From: Ptychodera flava
Lineage: Eukaryota; Hemichordata; Enteropneusta; Ptychoderidae
Reading direction: 5' to 3'
Assembly (NCBI RefSeq): GCF_041260155.1
Contig: NC_091944.1
Coordinates: 25,803,332-25,867,331 of the forward strand
DNA: 64,000 bases
The translations under genes and the position numbers were made by a program. Every line of letters begins with the position of its first letter. Position 1 is the stretch's first letter. Under the pieces are notes generated by a model. The model did no database searches. It saw nothing but the letters and a program-made list of their open reading frames with translations, and was not told the origin of the DNA. Below are positions 48,830-61,979 of this stretch, piece by piece.

Positions 48830-49510
48830 AATGGCCTCACCAAAAATCGGGAATAGCTGCAAAAATACACAATTGAAGATATCACCATGATTTGGACATA
48901 TCGAATTGAGATCATCCCGAAAAACATGTGTAGCAAATATCAAAGCTATCAAACGGGTAATTTTAAGATACAAATGTTTTGACCAAAAATGGTAAAATTT
49001 ACCCCAAATAAAAACTTGCAGATTTCATCTTAACCTGAATATATCACATTCTGATAATTCCCTACGTCTTAAAAAATAGTCTGAAATGTCTTTTATGTCT
49101 CAAAATACAAATGTGCATATTTCTGCATCATTTGAACAATCTGAAAAAGCTATCCGCAGAGACTTATGTCAAAAATATCAAAGCTGTTCATTAACTAGTT
49201 TTGAAGAAGAATTTTAAAATGTTTTGACCAAAAACGAAAAAAATTGCCATGATAAATAAAAATTTGAATATTTCATCACAACTAGCACAAATTTTAGAAG
49301 GTCATTCTTAGAGACATGTTTACCAAATATTGAAGACGTCGAACTACCAGTAAGAGAGAAGAAGATTTTTGCCAATAAATAGCAAAATTTGCCTCAAAAA
49401 TACAAATTTGCGTATTTCACCATAACTTGAACATATATGATTTGGAAATCTCTGGGAACCTATACTCCAAATATTAAAGGAATTGTACTGGCCGTCTTGA
49501 AGAAACAGCT
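48830..49510. repeat. three to four degenerate ~200-bp tandem units
   Basis: Recurring strings in order: CAAATATCAAAGCT, TTTTGACCAAAAA, AAAATTTGCC, AAATTTG.ATATTTCA and CATAACTTGAACATAT. Spacing is near 200 bp with heavy divergence. Confidence 0.6.
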
Positions 49511-49634
49511 TGGGATGTAAAAATTGAGGACGATGCCATACGTTTACCAATTAGATAAGCTCTGCGTCGCTAAAAGCAAAGCTAAAAAACATTACAAATC
49601 GAGAACAAACGACGTGTTGATCTACAATACAAAA

Positions 49635-49946
49635 TAATCTAAGATTTGGTAGCAGGCTATGATCAACTAAATGTTACTGGAGCATAAGCCTTCAAAGACT
49701 TGACGTCTCCTTCATCAGATGCAAGGGTGCAATGAAGAATTGAAGCAGAAAGCGACAGAAAATTCAGAGTGAAAATTTCAGAAAATTCAGAAATTCATAG
49801 TGTACATTTTTCACTCTGAATTTTCTGTCGCTTTCTGCTTCAATTCTTCATTCCACCTTGCATCTGATAAGGGAGACTACACTTATTTGAAAACTTATTC
49901 TCCAGTAGCATTTAGTTGATCATAGCGTTCTACCAAAGCTTAGATT
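49635..49946. repeat. ~310-bp foldback element
   Basis: Arms from ATCTAAGATTTGGTAGCAGG to its inverse near 49946. The most conserved part is AATGAAGAATTGAAGCAGAA followed by AGCGACAGAAAATTCAGAG. Loop ~30 bp near 49790. Confidence 0.8.
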
Positions 49947-50603
49947 AATTCAGAACAAAAATACAGAAACTTATCAAAATTGAGTTACTGACCCTCGGAA
50001 GTTTAAATCTACATTAGAGATGAACTCAGGTTCTCAAGCTTGTTTCCAGACAGCCACCTCTACACTCATCTTCTTCAATTTCTGCACCATCAGTTTCTGT
50101 CATAACTCTTCGATTACCAGGTATATCAAACTTTTCATATCCTGAAAATAATGTAACAATAGATAATATGGCGACATGAGACTTCAAATGAAAGACAAGG
50201 GGGCCTTTTTAGGTTAAGGAAAGGGGTGACTTTGGTATACAGTGCCTCTTTTCGACTCTGTTACAAAATATTGGCTTCTTCTTGTCATCGACTAAGAAAA
50301 GTAAAAAGAAAGGCCAACTCTCATATGCTGAAACAACAGAGTGTACACTCTGCGATGTTTAACTAATGTTTTATATGCGATTGTGATTACTAAAGACATG
50401 TGTTAGCTGTGATTATGCGCCAGTCAATGTAAACCCCCACCCCCCCCACCTCGGGCGATACGGGAAAAATGTGGGGGATTAGACCGTGTGTGCCATGAAA
50501 CTGTGCCCGAGGGGGTGGGGCAATTGCCTCGTTTTGATCCCCCTATTCCTTTGACGGACAGGCCCAGAAGATGTTCGTAAATAACTACGCATGCGCACGT
50601 ATG

Positions 50604-51858
50604 CAGGGCCTGAAAATTACCCGAGGTCCCGGACCAGTGATTTTTTATCCCGAACCAGTACTAATTACCCCTAAAAAGTCCGCAGACCAATACAAAAAAG
50701 AAGACAATTTATTTTGCAAGGGAATGTCCAGTGCTTTTCCCAGATTGTGTTCTAGTGTCTTTTGACGAAAAATTAGAAACTACGTCCCCCCAAAATACCG
50801 AAGTTACTGAAACCATGGGGGTAGCAGAGACGCACTAAAGCCAGTTACACGAAAACCAAGAGCCCATTCCATTGAGAGACTACGTCTTTTAGCTACAAAA
50901 ATTACAATAATTATCGCGTCTTTAAGTCAATCAAACATTTAAAATTTAGTCTATTTCTTTCATCACAACATAAACTCTAAAGGAAAATCAGTTACTCTAT
51001 TACAGTTTGCGATTCATGATATGAGCCAGGCGATGTGCGTCCACTAGCCACTGCACTGCAAAAATCAAATGACGGGCCACGTACTCATTTTACATGTAAA
51101 ATTTAATGACGGGCCTCCACGAGTACTCGTGTTACATGTAAAATTTAATGTGGTAAAAACCAGACCATAGCCTCAGCTAAAAATATCAGCAACCCAAAAA
51201 TTGTGTGAAAATATTATATCTCTGTCTATCAAAGTAGTATTTTGCAGTAAAATTCTCTGGAAGGAGTCTCATTACAACTTTCCGATCGTCCGTAGCACGT
51301 GAGGAGTGTCCGTAGTAAGCAAGCTTCTGAATTTAGAAGGTCACCATGCTGAATTCCTATTTTGTCAAGACCCCCTAGCTCGATTGTAGTTGACCTTAAC
51401 AAGAACCGCCTAGCTTGTCAAAACAGCGTTATGGCAATTTACTATTGCTATCAAAGGAAAAAGAAGTCCCTCTCAGATATTTGGTGTTTTCAACCTATTT
51501 TTTACAATTAACTGGAAAAGAATCAACCGCTGGGCAATTACAAAAATGAAGTGAACTTTATAGCAATAGTAAAAAACATGTCAAGTGTGTGTACAAGAAC
51601 TTGAGAAAACTACCAAGTAAATGTTTATGCAGTGTGTCTGTATTAAAAAGATTGGCAGTTTATGCTGTATGTAAATCCCAAGCAAATCTGATAGAAATGC
51701 ATATATAACATGAGTAAACTGAGTATGAGAAATGAATCATTCTTGTATTGTTATGCAAATTTTTGAGGACCAGTGGATTTTACCTTTGGACCAGTGAAAA
51801 AAAACCCAGGTCACTGGTCCTGGGACCAGTGGGAAAAAACAGAAATTTTCAGGCCCTG
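50604..51858. mobile_element. 1.25-kb nonautonomous hAT-like element
   Basis: Perfect 15-bp terminal inverted repeats CAGGGCCTGAAAATT. Subterminal copies of GGACCAGTGA / TCACTGGTCC occur at both ends (at ~50631, 51770, 51790, 51808 and 51820). CAGGG ends fit hAT elements. No transposase frame inside, and no clear 8-bp target duplication. Confidence 0.75.
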
Positions 51859-52198
51859 GTAATGGTATGTTGTTGTTCAGAGCGGTAGCATGGCGAAAGG
51901 TGGCTGTCAAGGCCATGTGGGCCGGTAAGCAGCTTTTCAACTGGCTATTGATGAACGCTGCAGCAATATTCAGAGGTGTGCATGACAGTTCATTTGTGAT
52001 TGATGGCTTAAATATCGATAACTAAATAAATGATTTTCATCCGCCGTGTATTCTTATTTTTTGGAAAACTGAACATACCTTACGCAAAATTTCCCACATT
52101 TTCCCACGTGAGCGTGACATTTCGGATGTTCACGATGCGTCATCGACATGGTCCAGCACTAAAAAGAGCCTCCGGGTCAACTCTATTTTTGATAAAGC

Positions 52199-52520
52199 TT
52201 AAAGGGACTTTTTCATGAATTTTGTTTGATGCGATATACTACTTATTTTGTTTGACATGTTGAAAGATACTGAATGAATGAGTGACCATACATATATTCG
52301 ACCCCAGTTTTATACAAATTAAGTAAAACCATCGCGAAAACGAATTAATGGTCATGACCATTAATTCATTTTCGCGATGGTTTGCATGTATCGTGTCTAA
52401 AACTGGGGTCGAATATAGCATGGTCAGCCATTCTTTCAGTATCTTTCGACATGTCAAACAATATAAGTAGTATCTCACATCAAACAAAATTCATGAAAAT
52501 GGCCGACTTTGTCCCTTTAA
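52199..52520. mobile_element. 322-bp palindromic TTAA MITE
   Basis: Begins TTAAAGGGACTTTTTCATGA and ends with the inverse ...GTCCCTTTAA. Nearly symmetric about TTAATGGTCATGACCATTAA at 52345-52364. Arms differ by small indels and substitutions. Confidence 0.88.
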
Positions 52521-53419
52521 ATGCTTGTGTATTTGGAAAACATGTTCGGTCACGACGGGATTCCTTTTTATGTTCGCTAAATGTATTATCAAATTTATTC
52601 ATGATGACCAGTAGCTAGGGAAACAGTTCTGTTTCATCAGTGTGATCATTCCGATCATCTGTTCTGTTGAATTTTACACAGTATCTTTCTGCCGTGTTTT
52701 GTGATGAATAAACACGGATCATTGTGAATTTTCATTCCTCTGCTTGTTTTAAATCAGTGCATGACTGATGTAGAATGTGTCATTGTGCTTGTAGCATGAG
52801 AGAGAGAAGACAAAAAAGCTGCACTTGTGAGATTGGACATCATGTCTCTTGTGTATCAGCTTAATTAGTTTATTGAGGCGACATGTCTTGTGTGATACAT
52901 CTGGTGTTTTGATCTAATTAAATCATTTGTTCTAGCCTGAAATATGTTTATGCCTGACAACATACAAGCAAACTAGACTGAAAAATATTGTAAATGTTTG
53001 CTCCAATAGGTGACGTGACAGTGACACACTCAACACTTTTATCTGGTCACAGTATAAGTGGCTGAAAAACAAATGCGAAAAGTATGTTATTTCCTGGATC
53101 TATTTGTGTTGATTGTGATAGACATTTGTGAACAGCATAAATGTCACAAAACCTATGCTGTTTTAAATAATAAAAATTGTTCTAAAGTTGAACATGAACT
53201 TTTTATATTGATGCAGGTTGTTTACGACATGAAAATTCCAAAGACTGCATGTGTGTAGGAATTTACAAATTCCCCACCCCATATGTGGGGGATTTACTTG
53301 GGTTAGGTGGGGATTTTCCGGATTGTCTTGCCCCAGGGGATGGGGCATTTGGCAGATTTCACAGGTCTAATTTCCAAATCCCCACTAAACCCCGAGGTGG
53401 GGTGTACATTGACTGGCGC

Positions 53420-53541
53420 ATTACGCAGCGGTGTGTGGCATATCGATCGCGCTCGGGTCAAGGGTCATCGCTACAGTTTGCTGTGATGACCCTTGACCCG
53501 AGTGCGATCGATACGCCATGGCCCGAACACCGCTGCGTATT
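53420..53541. repeat. ~120-bp foldback element
   Basis: ACGCAGCGGTGT ... CTCGGGTCAAGGGTCAT and its inverse GATGACCCTTGACCCGAG ... ACACCGCTGCGT enclose a ~13-bp loop. Adjoins the right GCGCCAGTCAATGTA repeat. Confidence 0.8.
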
Positions 53542-54518
53542 GATAGCTAGTGTATAGTATACAAGCCACTGAAAGAAAAAAGGTTTCTTCACGTATTTTA
53601 GCTATTCCAAAGTACTACACAAATAATTTCAAAGAATAATAATACAGATGCTTCAAAATTCAACACCTTTTACTATTTTGGAGAGAAAACTTTCCCTTTC
53701 TTGTCTTCTTCCGCATGATCACGACTTCAGCGTGCGTTTACAAAAAAAATGTCGCAACTTCCGTTTTGATGCATGACGGGATAAGAAGAGGCACCAAACT
53801 TGAACACCAAGTGTTAAGGAGTAGAACGCCTCTTGCACGCCGATGTTAAAATTAAAACGTTCATGGTGGTTATCTGATTTTCTTTTCCAAATTTCAAAAT
53901 TTCAACCCGTAATAAATGTGTAAAATTATTTTGTATACTTTCTTTTTTAGAAAAAACATGCTTTCAGTAATTTTAGACCGGAGATATTTTTCACTTGGTG
54001 GGAAATTCGTTACATCAAAATCCATGTACCTTTGCCTAACAGCGATGCTATAGTTTATTTTATATAGCCATAGTAAAGTAAAAAAACACTAAAGATTGTC
54101 AATTGTTTTACAGTATTGTAAAATTTCTGTAATGCTGAGTTTTTGAACACTTGAAGGAGATGGTTGTTAACACTACGTGTTCAGGTTAGAACATCATTGT
54201 CAATAATATGAACACTAGTGTTAACAATATGAACACAGCCGTTCAAATTTGAACACCGACATCTACATTTTGAACGCGTAAAGACGCGTCTGGCGTCCGC
54301 TATTTTTACAGTGTAGGTTGATGCAGGGTGATATGTTTGTCTCCATCATCTCACATCTAAAACTCAGGAATTAATCATAAAAAGATCACAGGTCGATTCA
54401 TGTCGAAGGGCATTATACATTTTACCAACTAATTCTGCTTGGTACAATAACAATGTAAACAGTGTAAACTATTAAATACAAACTTAATATATTTCATCAA
54501 AATGCAAATAAAATCTAA

Positions 54519-56049
<1,531 letters not shown>

Positions 56050-56294
56050 TTTGTTCCTAATCTATCTACAATTTATAGGGAATCAAACCAATTAAAGTTC
56101 AAATTTATGAATAATCATGCCATTACAGTCTGAAAACATACAAAACAAGCAGGGAACAGTGGCATTGGTTATGATTTTAGAAACATGCAATGTTTCAGGT
56201 GTAACTTTCAGCAGGATAATTTTTCTAATTTTCCTTCGGTAAAATACATGTAGCAATTTTCAGCTGCAGCTTGATTGTCAAACCACAGTTATCC

Positions 56295-56404
56295 GTGGTC
56301 TATTGCACTCTGCGTCTATGCGCCCCATAGACGTGTGTACATATACCTGAGAAGCTTCTCTAACACGTCTATGGGGCGTATAGACGCAGAGCGCAATAGA
56401 CCAC
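56295..56404. repeat. ~110-bp foldback element
   Basis: GTGGTCTATTGCACTCTGCG and GTCTATGCGCCCCATAGACG on the left pair with TCTATGGGGCGTATAGACGC and AGAGCGCAATAGACCAC on the right; loop ~25 bp. Confidence 0.8.
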
Positions 56405-57430
56405 AAGTGATGTGGTCAAGCAATCACCGTACTTGCAAAATGTCAAGTGATTACTCAAGAGACCCATTTACAAACAATACAATATTCTGTTGATATTCAT
56501 AGACGTGCCCCCCCCCCAAAAAAAAAGAATAAAAACGAAAGTGTAAAATGACACCGTGGTCGTTGCAAGAGTAAGTGGTCACCCCGGAACGATCTGCGAG
56601 GCTTATATTCCAAATGCACAACGACGGGCCGGTGGTTGACAAACCTTCGGCAGAGCCTCCAACACATCAACCTGGGCTACATCATGTGTGTGATCGACCC
56701 TGTGTGTCGTCCCACCAAGCTAATGCGTTTGTTTCCAACATGATGAGGATAATAGATGGAAAGTTGGTCTCAACATATACAGTGCGATGCAAGCTGGTGC
56801 CAGAAACATGGGCGTAAGTAACATCGTTACGTCCATGGTAGAAATCACTCAGATCGGTCACCGCGCCGAAAACAAGCCATCACACGGCCCTTATTTGCAA
56901 CGACAACTAGTGTTAACATTGTACATTTTGTGTGTAAAATGTATCAATATCAGTCAATTATCAAAAAACATAAAATATATTCAAGTATAAGAGGTACAAC
57001 CATAGATATTTAAATTACTGACAAACTAAACAAATGAAATGCTCTCGGGATTGACTTACGAGAAACTTACCTGTTTCACGTAAAATACGACTGGCAGACA
57101 ACAGGTGAACGTGTGACATAGTTAGATTACGGGAAAGGCGCGCAGAAAGTGATAACGTATCCGTTCACGTTACGTTCTTGTAAGCAATCTTAACCTCTCT
57201 ATTATATCATGCAAAGTGTACTTTTGTCCCTTTTGGGCCGGGAAGAGGGTGAGTACATTCGTGCTTAATCAGTGGGTTTCGGCCGTATATTATATTTGTA
57301 GTGATGAAATTTTGATATTCTAATATATTTTATATTTCCATCATGTTTAAGACTGACCGAAGAGTGATAAAAATTTGGCGGATGAACTTTCAGCAAAATC
57401 AAATTGAAACATATCCCCGAGACATAACAC
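56405..57430. other. unassigned sequence
   Basis: C-run and A-run at 56508-56526; otherwise no supported feature. Confidence 0.4.
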
Positions 57431-57439
57431 CATAATTTA

Positions 57440-57690
57440 TAATGTTGAGAATCAAAATCTCTTAATTATGAAGTAAAAACTCGCAATAATTTAACGGTCC
57501 AAAAATCGTATTAACGAGAATATCGCCATTACGGGAATCAAAACCTCGTAATTACCAAAATCAAACACTCATAATAATGAGAATTTAAAACTCATTAATA
57601 GAATAAAACTCGTAAATACTAAAATTTGAAATCGGTAATCATGAGAATTATCTGGTCGAGAGAATCTAAAGTCTGTCTTTGTCATTACGA
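57440..57690. repeat. CTCGTAATTACGAG-type minisatellite, degenerate
   Basis: About ten decayed units: AATCTCTTAATTATGAAGTA, AACCTCGTAATTACCAAAAT, ACTCATAATAATGAGAAT and so on. Confidence 0.65.
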
Positions 57691-58568
57691 ATGAATGAAT
57701 ATTTGTTGTCAAAAAAACTTTGGTCAAGTAATCACGAATTTATTAAAATCTCAAAATTTGTGGTTTTCAAAACGTTAGTATGTGTGCTTAATGATGATGT
57801 TACAAATGTTCATGAAATCTAGTGAAAATTAAATTAAACACTGTTTTTTCAAACTGATCGTATCTTTTGTGATCTCATTTTCACTTTTACTTGATAACTT
57901 GAATAAAAATATTTTCGTTTTCATTTGCCACTTTCATTTTTTTGTCCTTGAAAGGAGTTGTTGTACTTCAATACGGCCATGTACCGTTCTTTTACATTTG
58001 GAGGAAACAATGCAAGGACGCTTATTGTGAAATATTCTTCCCTTTATCTGTCTCAATACAAACTTTAATTTTGTATATCTTTTTGAATAATAAGTAACAA
58101 TCTTGAAGTTTGGAAATATGCCCAACTTCTTCACTGACTGCTGTTTTGGATATGTTTTTTGTATATGAAAGGGGTGTCGGTTAGACACATAGAAATCGCA
58201 GAGCTGTGTAGTGCACATATTTGAGAAGATGTCAGTTGCTCGTCCTAATTCCAGTGCAAACCAAACAGGAGAACAAGTGCCGGTCCATGCTAAATAATAA
58301 AAAAATAACATCACATTGGCAGGTTTTCGTAAAATTGGGATTATCTTCGGGGAGGAAGGAAGTTAAGCTTTATGGAGAAAATCCAAATAAAGATGTGAAT
58401 ACGTGTGAAAAGTTTTGACAATGGAATACCAGTGCACAATTCGCTCCAAAAAGGTTGTTTATCCGGCCAGATGAAATTTACAGGCCATGCATGCTTGTCA
58501 TGATGTTTGGCATGACTTTGATCTGCTGGAATAATACTTACTTATTAGTATACCTCTACCATCGAGAA
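57691..58568. other. unassigned sequence
   Basis: A 126-codon minus-strand frame (58314-57934) has no recognisable motif and AT-driven composition. Confidence 0.4.
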
Positions 58569-58731
58569 CAACTATATATTATTCCCTAATATTTTTCTTC
58601 GTTCAGCGAAGGAAAATACGAGTGATGTAATGACGCTGTCACCACAAGTCGAAGACTGTGACACGGTCACAACGTCACGAGTGTTTTTCCGAGCTGAACG
58701 AAGAAAAATATTAGGGAATAATATAGTTATC
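58569..58731. repeat. ~160-bp foldback element
   Basis: TATTATTCCCTAATATTTTT plus CTTCGTTCAGC on the left is matched by its inverse GCTGAACGAAGAAAAATATT AGGGAATAATA on the right. Inner parts (TACGAGTGATGTAATGACG / GTCACAACGTCACGAGTG) also pair. Confidence 0.8.
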
Positions 58732-59868
58732 ACATGCACAAACCAAGAATTCGTTATTTTTCGCAAGGAAAAAGAAGTTTTCCATGACGATTCCGCGTTT
58801 AAACTTTTGAACTACTTTAGGAATAATATCAATACGCCGTGCGCAAGTTGTCAATCATTTCCAGTCGTCCGTCGCGTGAGCGAGGAACACAGCGTTCACG
58901 TTCGTTCGTGTATGGAGCAAATGCCAGACGACCTCTCGGTCTACACGTACCTTCCGCAAAGTTATACACTATTTCAAAGATAGCATAGGCCTAGAAATTT
59001 ACCTTAGACGAAGATATGCTATTTTTCGGGAACAAAAATCGACTGAATCTCGACGGCGCGAACACTGTAAACGTCGCGCCTGACCCTGTTTGCAATGCTT
59101 ACGGAACCCACGGTAACGCGAACAGCTTCGAGTTCGTTGCTTCCACAAATTATTCACTAACTTCCTTCCGAATATACAGGCGGTACACTCTAAAACATTG
59201 TTCGGACTATTTTTGTCGTATTCTGTGAAAATATCGATTTCATTGCATGACTTTTGGAGGCCTGGACACCTCACTTGACCCCCTTGTTGCAGTGGAAACC
59301 GTGATAAAAGTGTCAGTGCGTTGAACGTTCAGGGGTCGGCTTGGTCTATGCGAATACGAACCCCCATGCATATTGGCGACAAAACTAAACCAGAGGACTC
59401 AAAAATTGCCTAGTTGATGTATTTTGTCAGACTCTAATAATCATGACTTATGTTTACGATATTTTTTCAAACACATTTTGATCGTGGGAGAAATACCGGC
59501 CGCCATGTTGCTTGTTTACATTGACGAGCACACGATTTACGGAAGATCGACGCAAAAAAGGTCCGACGCACCAAAATTGATGGCATAGATGCGGGTTATC
59601 TTGACGTCGAACGACCAGAGAATAAATCCCGTATTTTTGTTCGGAGACGACAAACTTTGCTTGTGCATGTGATACTAGAATTTTACGTACGCTAAAAAAG
59701 CCGAACGGAACGCCCTTAAGCGTACGTTTTTCAAGGCGCCCCATCCCCTGCAGCTATATCTTCGCGTTCATTGTTGAACGGTTTCAAGAGACTCACATAG
59801 GACCAGCACCAGAACATGCATCGCCCACGCTCTGTACGTACGTACGTGTGTAGTGTATGTGTGATCTA
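58732..59868. other. unassigned, relatively CpG-rich sequence
   Basis: More CpG than its surroundings (58780-59100 and 59490-59760). Open frames exist on both strands without recognisable domains. It could include a promoter or exon of an unseen gene. Confidence 0.3.
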
Positions 59869-61290
59869 TTCTTGACTGCGAGGTATCCGGTTACTCGCGG
59901 ATATTGCATCAAAGCGAGTTGAAAACAAATTTTCGTACATTTTACCTCAATGATGTCACCTCGTAGTCAAGATTCTCACTGTCATTTCTGTTTGCTATAT
60001 GGCCGGCATCGGGTGACCCTTGCATATCCTGAAAACTTGCTGCCAGCGTTGTGTATGCTGCCAAGTGATTTGCGAAAATGTTGTCTGTGATTCATACATT
60101 CATTGTAGCAATTAAATTTGGTATATATGGCTCTCATAGTTCTTTAGACTAACAAAGCTATATTTCCACTCGGCGCTCTCACTAACTGTTGGGCAAACGG
60201 TGGAGGCGATTTGCTATGGTAATCCCGGAATCTACGGAATTATCGTGTGCAGCGGTGACTGCGATTTTACTCGTGAAGGTATATCACATGTTGGCTATAT
60301 GCATCATATATTAAGACAAAAGATAATAATTGAATACTCAAAATCCTCCCTAGGGTGTAAGAGATAGACAAAGTGTTTACCTCCCTGATAAACCATAGTT
60401 TCACGAGAATTAAAAAAACCGCCCAGTGTATGCTAATAATTTACGTCATCAGTAATCCTAGTTTGTACACCCACGGCCCTGTACATACGGCGAAAATGAA
60501 TATGAGCCGGCAACGTCAAAATGTCCGCATTGGTAGTGGGGCATCTTCCTCCTCGTCTTTCTGGAATAAAAAAATGCTTCAATGTTCCTCCTTATCAAGA
60601 TACTATAAAAAATAAAGCTGTTCAAAATTAAAGGCAGTTTATTGTCGAAAGTTGAATTTGCTAGTTTGGGTCACAATAACAGAAAGTATTTTTGCATTGT
60701 CTACAGTAACTTTTTCGTCTTCCTGATATTTGCAAAAGAATATTCTTTCCTCTAGTCTGCCTTGGACATAGATACCTTACTCTTTGTGAAGAACAATTTA
60801 TTCTTTTAACCTGTTTTGGAGATGTCAGAAATTTGTGCTCTTCCCTGTCGTTCTAAAGATTTCCATCGTTCGGGGTTTTTTTATTTGTCACTAAATTGCA
60901 TTATGCACGCTTTACAGACATACTAATTGAGAGCCTGTCTAGAATTCTTAATCACGATAGTGCGGCATTTGTTCATGTCTATTTCCTTAATTTTTACTTA
61001 AACCTGAAAGGTATTTGTCAAATATCAGTATGTCCATATTAATCCCTTTAAATCCAATTAATTTTCCGATATTAAGTCATAAAATATAGTTATCTAGCAA
61101 ATACTTTCAAGCTGTTTCGTATTAGAGAAATCATTATGACAGATCACTATCAATACTGGGATAATACTTTTTTACAAGCAAGAAGACAAATGTACTAATA
61201 CTGATATCGAGGACAAAAACGAGATAAAGAGAGTGAGGGAGAGAGAGGGAGAAAGACAGACGTAGACAGACAGTACTAGACAGATAGACA
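59869..61290 (+). repeat. proximal upstream block of copy D
   Basis: Diverged homologue of 6245-7966 and 20464-21985, from ATTCTTGACTGCGAGGTATCC to a short GA-rich tract. Confidence 0.75.
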
Positions 61291-61292
61291 GA

Positions 61293-61406
<114 letters not shown>

Positions 61407-61742
61407 GTGGAGTCTTATTTCTTCTCTGTAAGCTTCCAGCACTCTCTGCTGGTGGCCGTTTGATAAATAAAGATGATGATGTTACGCGTAGAAAAATCAT
61501 CAAGAGACGCTAATACGAAACAGGTTGCCAAACATTTGTCAGATTTATACGGTGGTTTAGTAGCCTGTGTTCATTAATACGGAACAGGTTGCCTAAAGCC
61601 ATTTGTCATATTAATATCATGATTTAATAGGCTATCATTGCAAAGGTTAGGGGGTAGCGTTTGGATTGAGTATTGCAGATGTCTCACCTAAAGAATGATT
61701 GTGTTCGACAGCAACTCCTCTTGTTTGAAAATCACTCTGACC

Positions 61743-61979
61743 ATGCTGCTAAGAGGCTTCGTTGCAATTCTTTCAGTGTCGATTGTACTTTTCTTTTTTA
61801 CACTGTTCTGGCTAAATATTGATGATGATCATTTTGGAAGATTCAACGTACCACGACCAAATAGTGTACTGAAGATCCTGAAGAAAACCGAAAACAAAAT
61901 CCCATCTGGTATGAAAGACACAATAAGTAATGTAACCTCTTCGACGTCACTTAACTGGCAGCAGACACCTTTTAAATCT
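61743..61979 (+). CDS. exon 1 of copy D
   Basis: 79 codons, MLLRGFVAILSVSIVLFFFT to LNWQQTPFKS. The stem PRPNSVLKILKKTENK is the most diverged part of the family. Confidence 0.82.

Larger units (their letters stand above)
50417..53419. repeat. inverted GCGCCAGTCAATGTA pair around 3 kb
   Basis: GCGCCAGTCAATGTA at 50417 and its exact inverse at 53405-53419 are each followed inward by C-rich ACCCC...ACCTCGGG sequence. They may be ends of one element or two inverted copies of one repeat. Confidence 0.5.
47133..54315. mobile_element. ~7.2-kb DNA transposon-like element with TACACTGTAAA ends
   Basis: The left end TACACTGTAAAG and right end TTTTTACAGTGTA are inverted repeats. The first ~370 bp and last ~200 bp are packed with short motifs TGAACAC, GTGTTCA, TTGAACG and CGTTCAA in both orientations, often as pairs. 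These resemble the subterminal transposase-binding repeats of several class II families. The inside holds no recognisable transposase but many nested repeats, so it looks nonautonomous or hollowed out. No target duplication is clear, which leaves the family open and allows that the two ends belong to two related elements. Confidence 0.55.

Noticed and set aside
58630-58983. 117-codon frame overlapping the 58569-58731 hairpin
   Set aside because: Its first third is the palindrome arm; the rest has no recognisable family.
59454-59744. 96-codon minus-strand frame in a CpG-richer stretch
   Set aside because: No domain, splice partner or homologous copy visible; left as unassigned.
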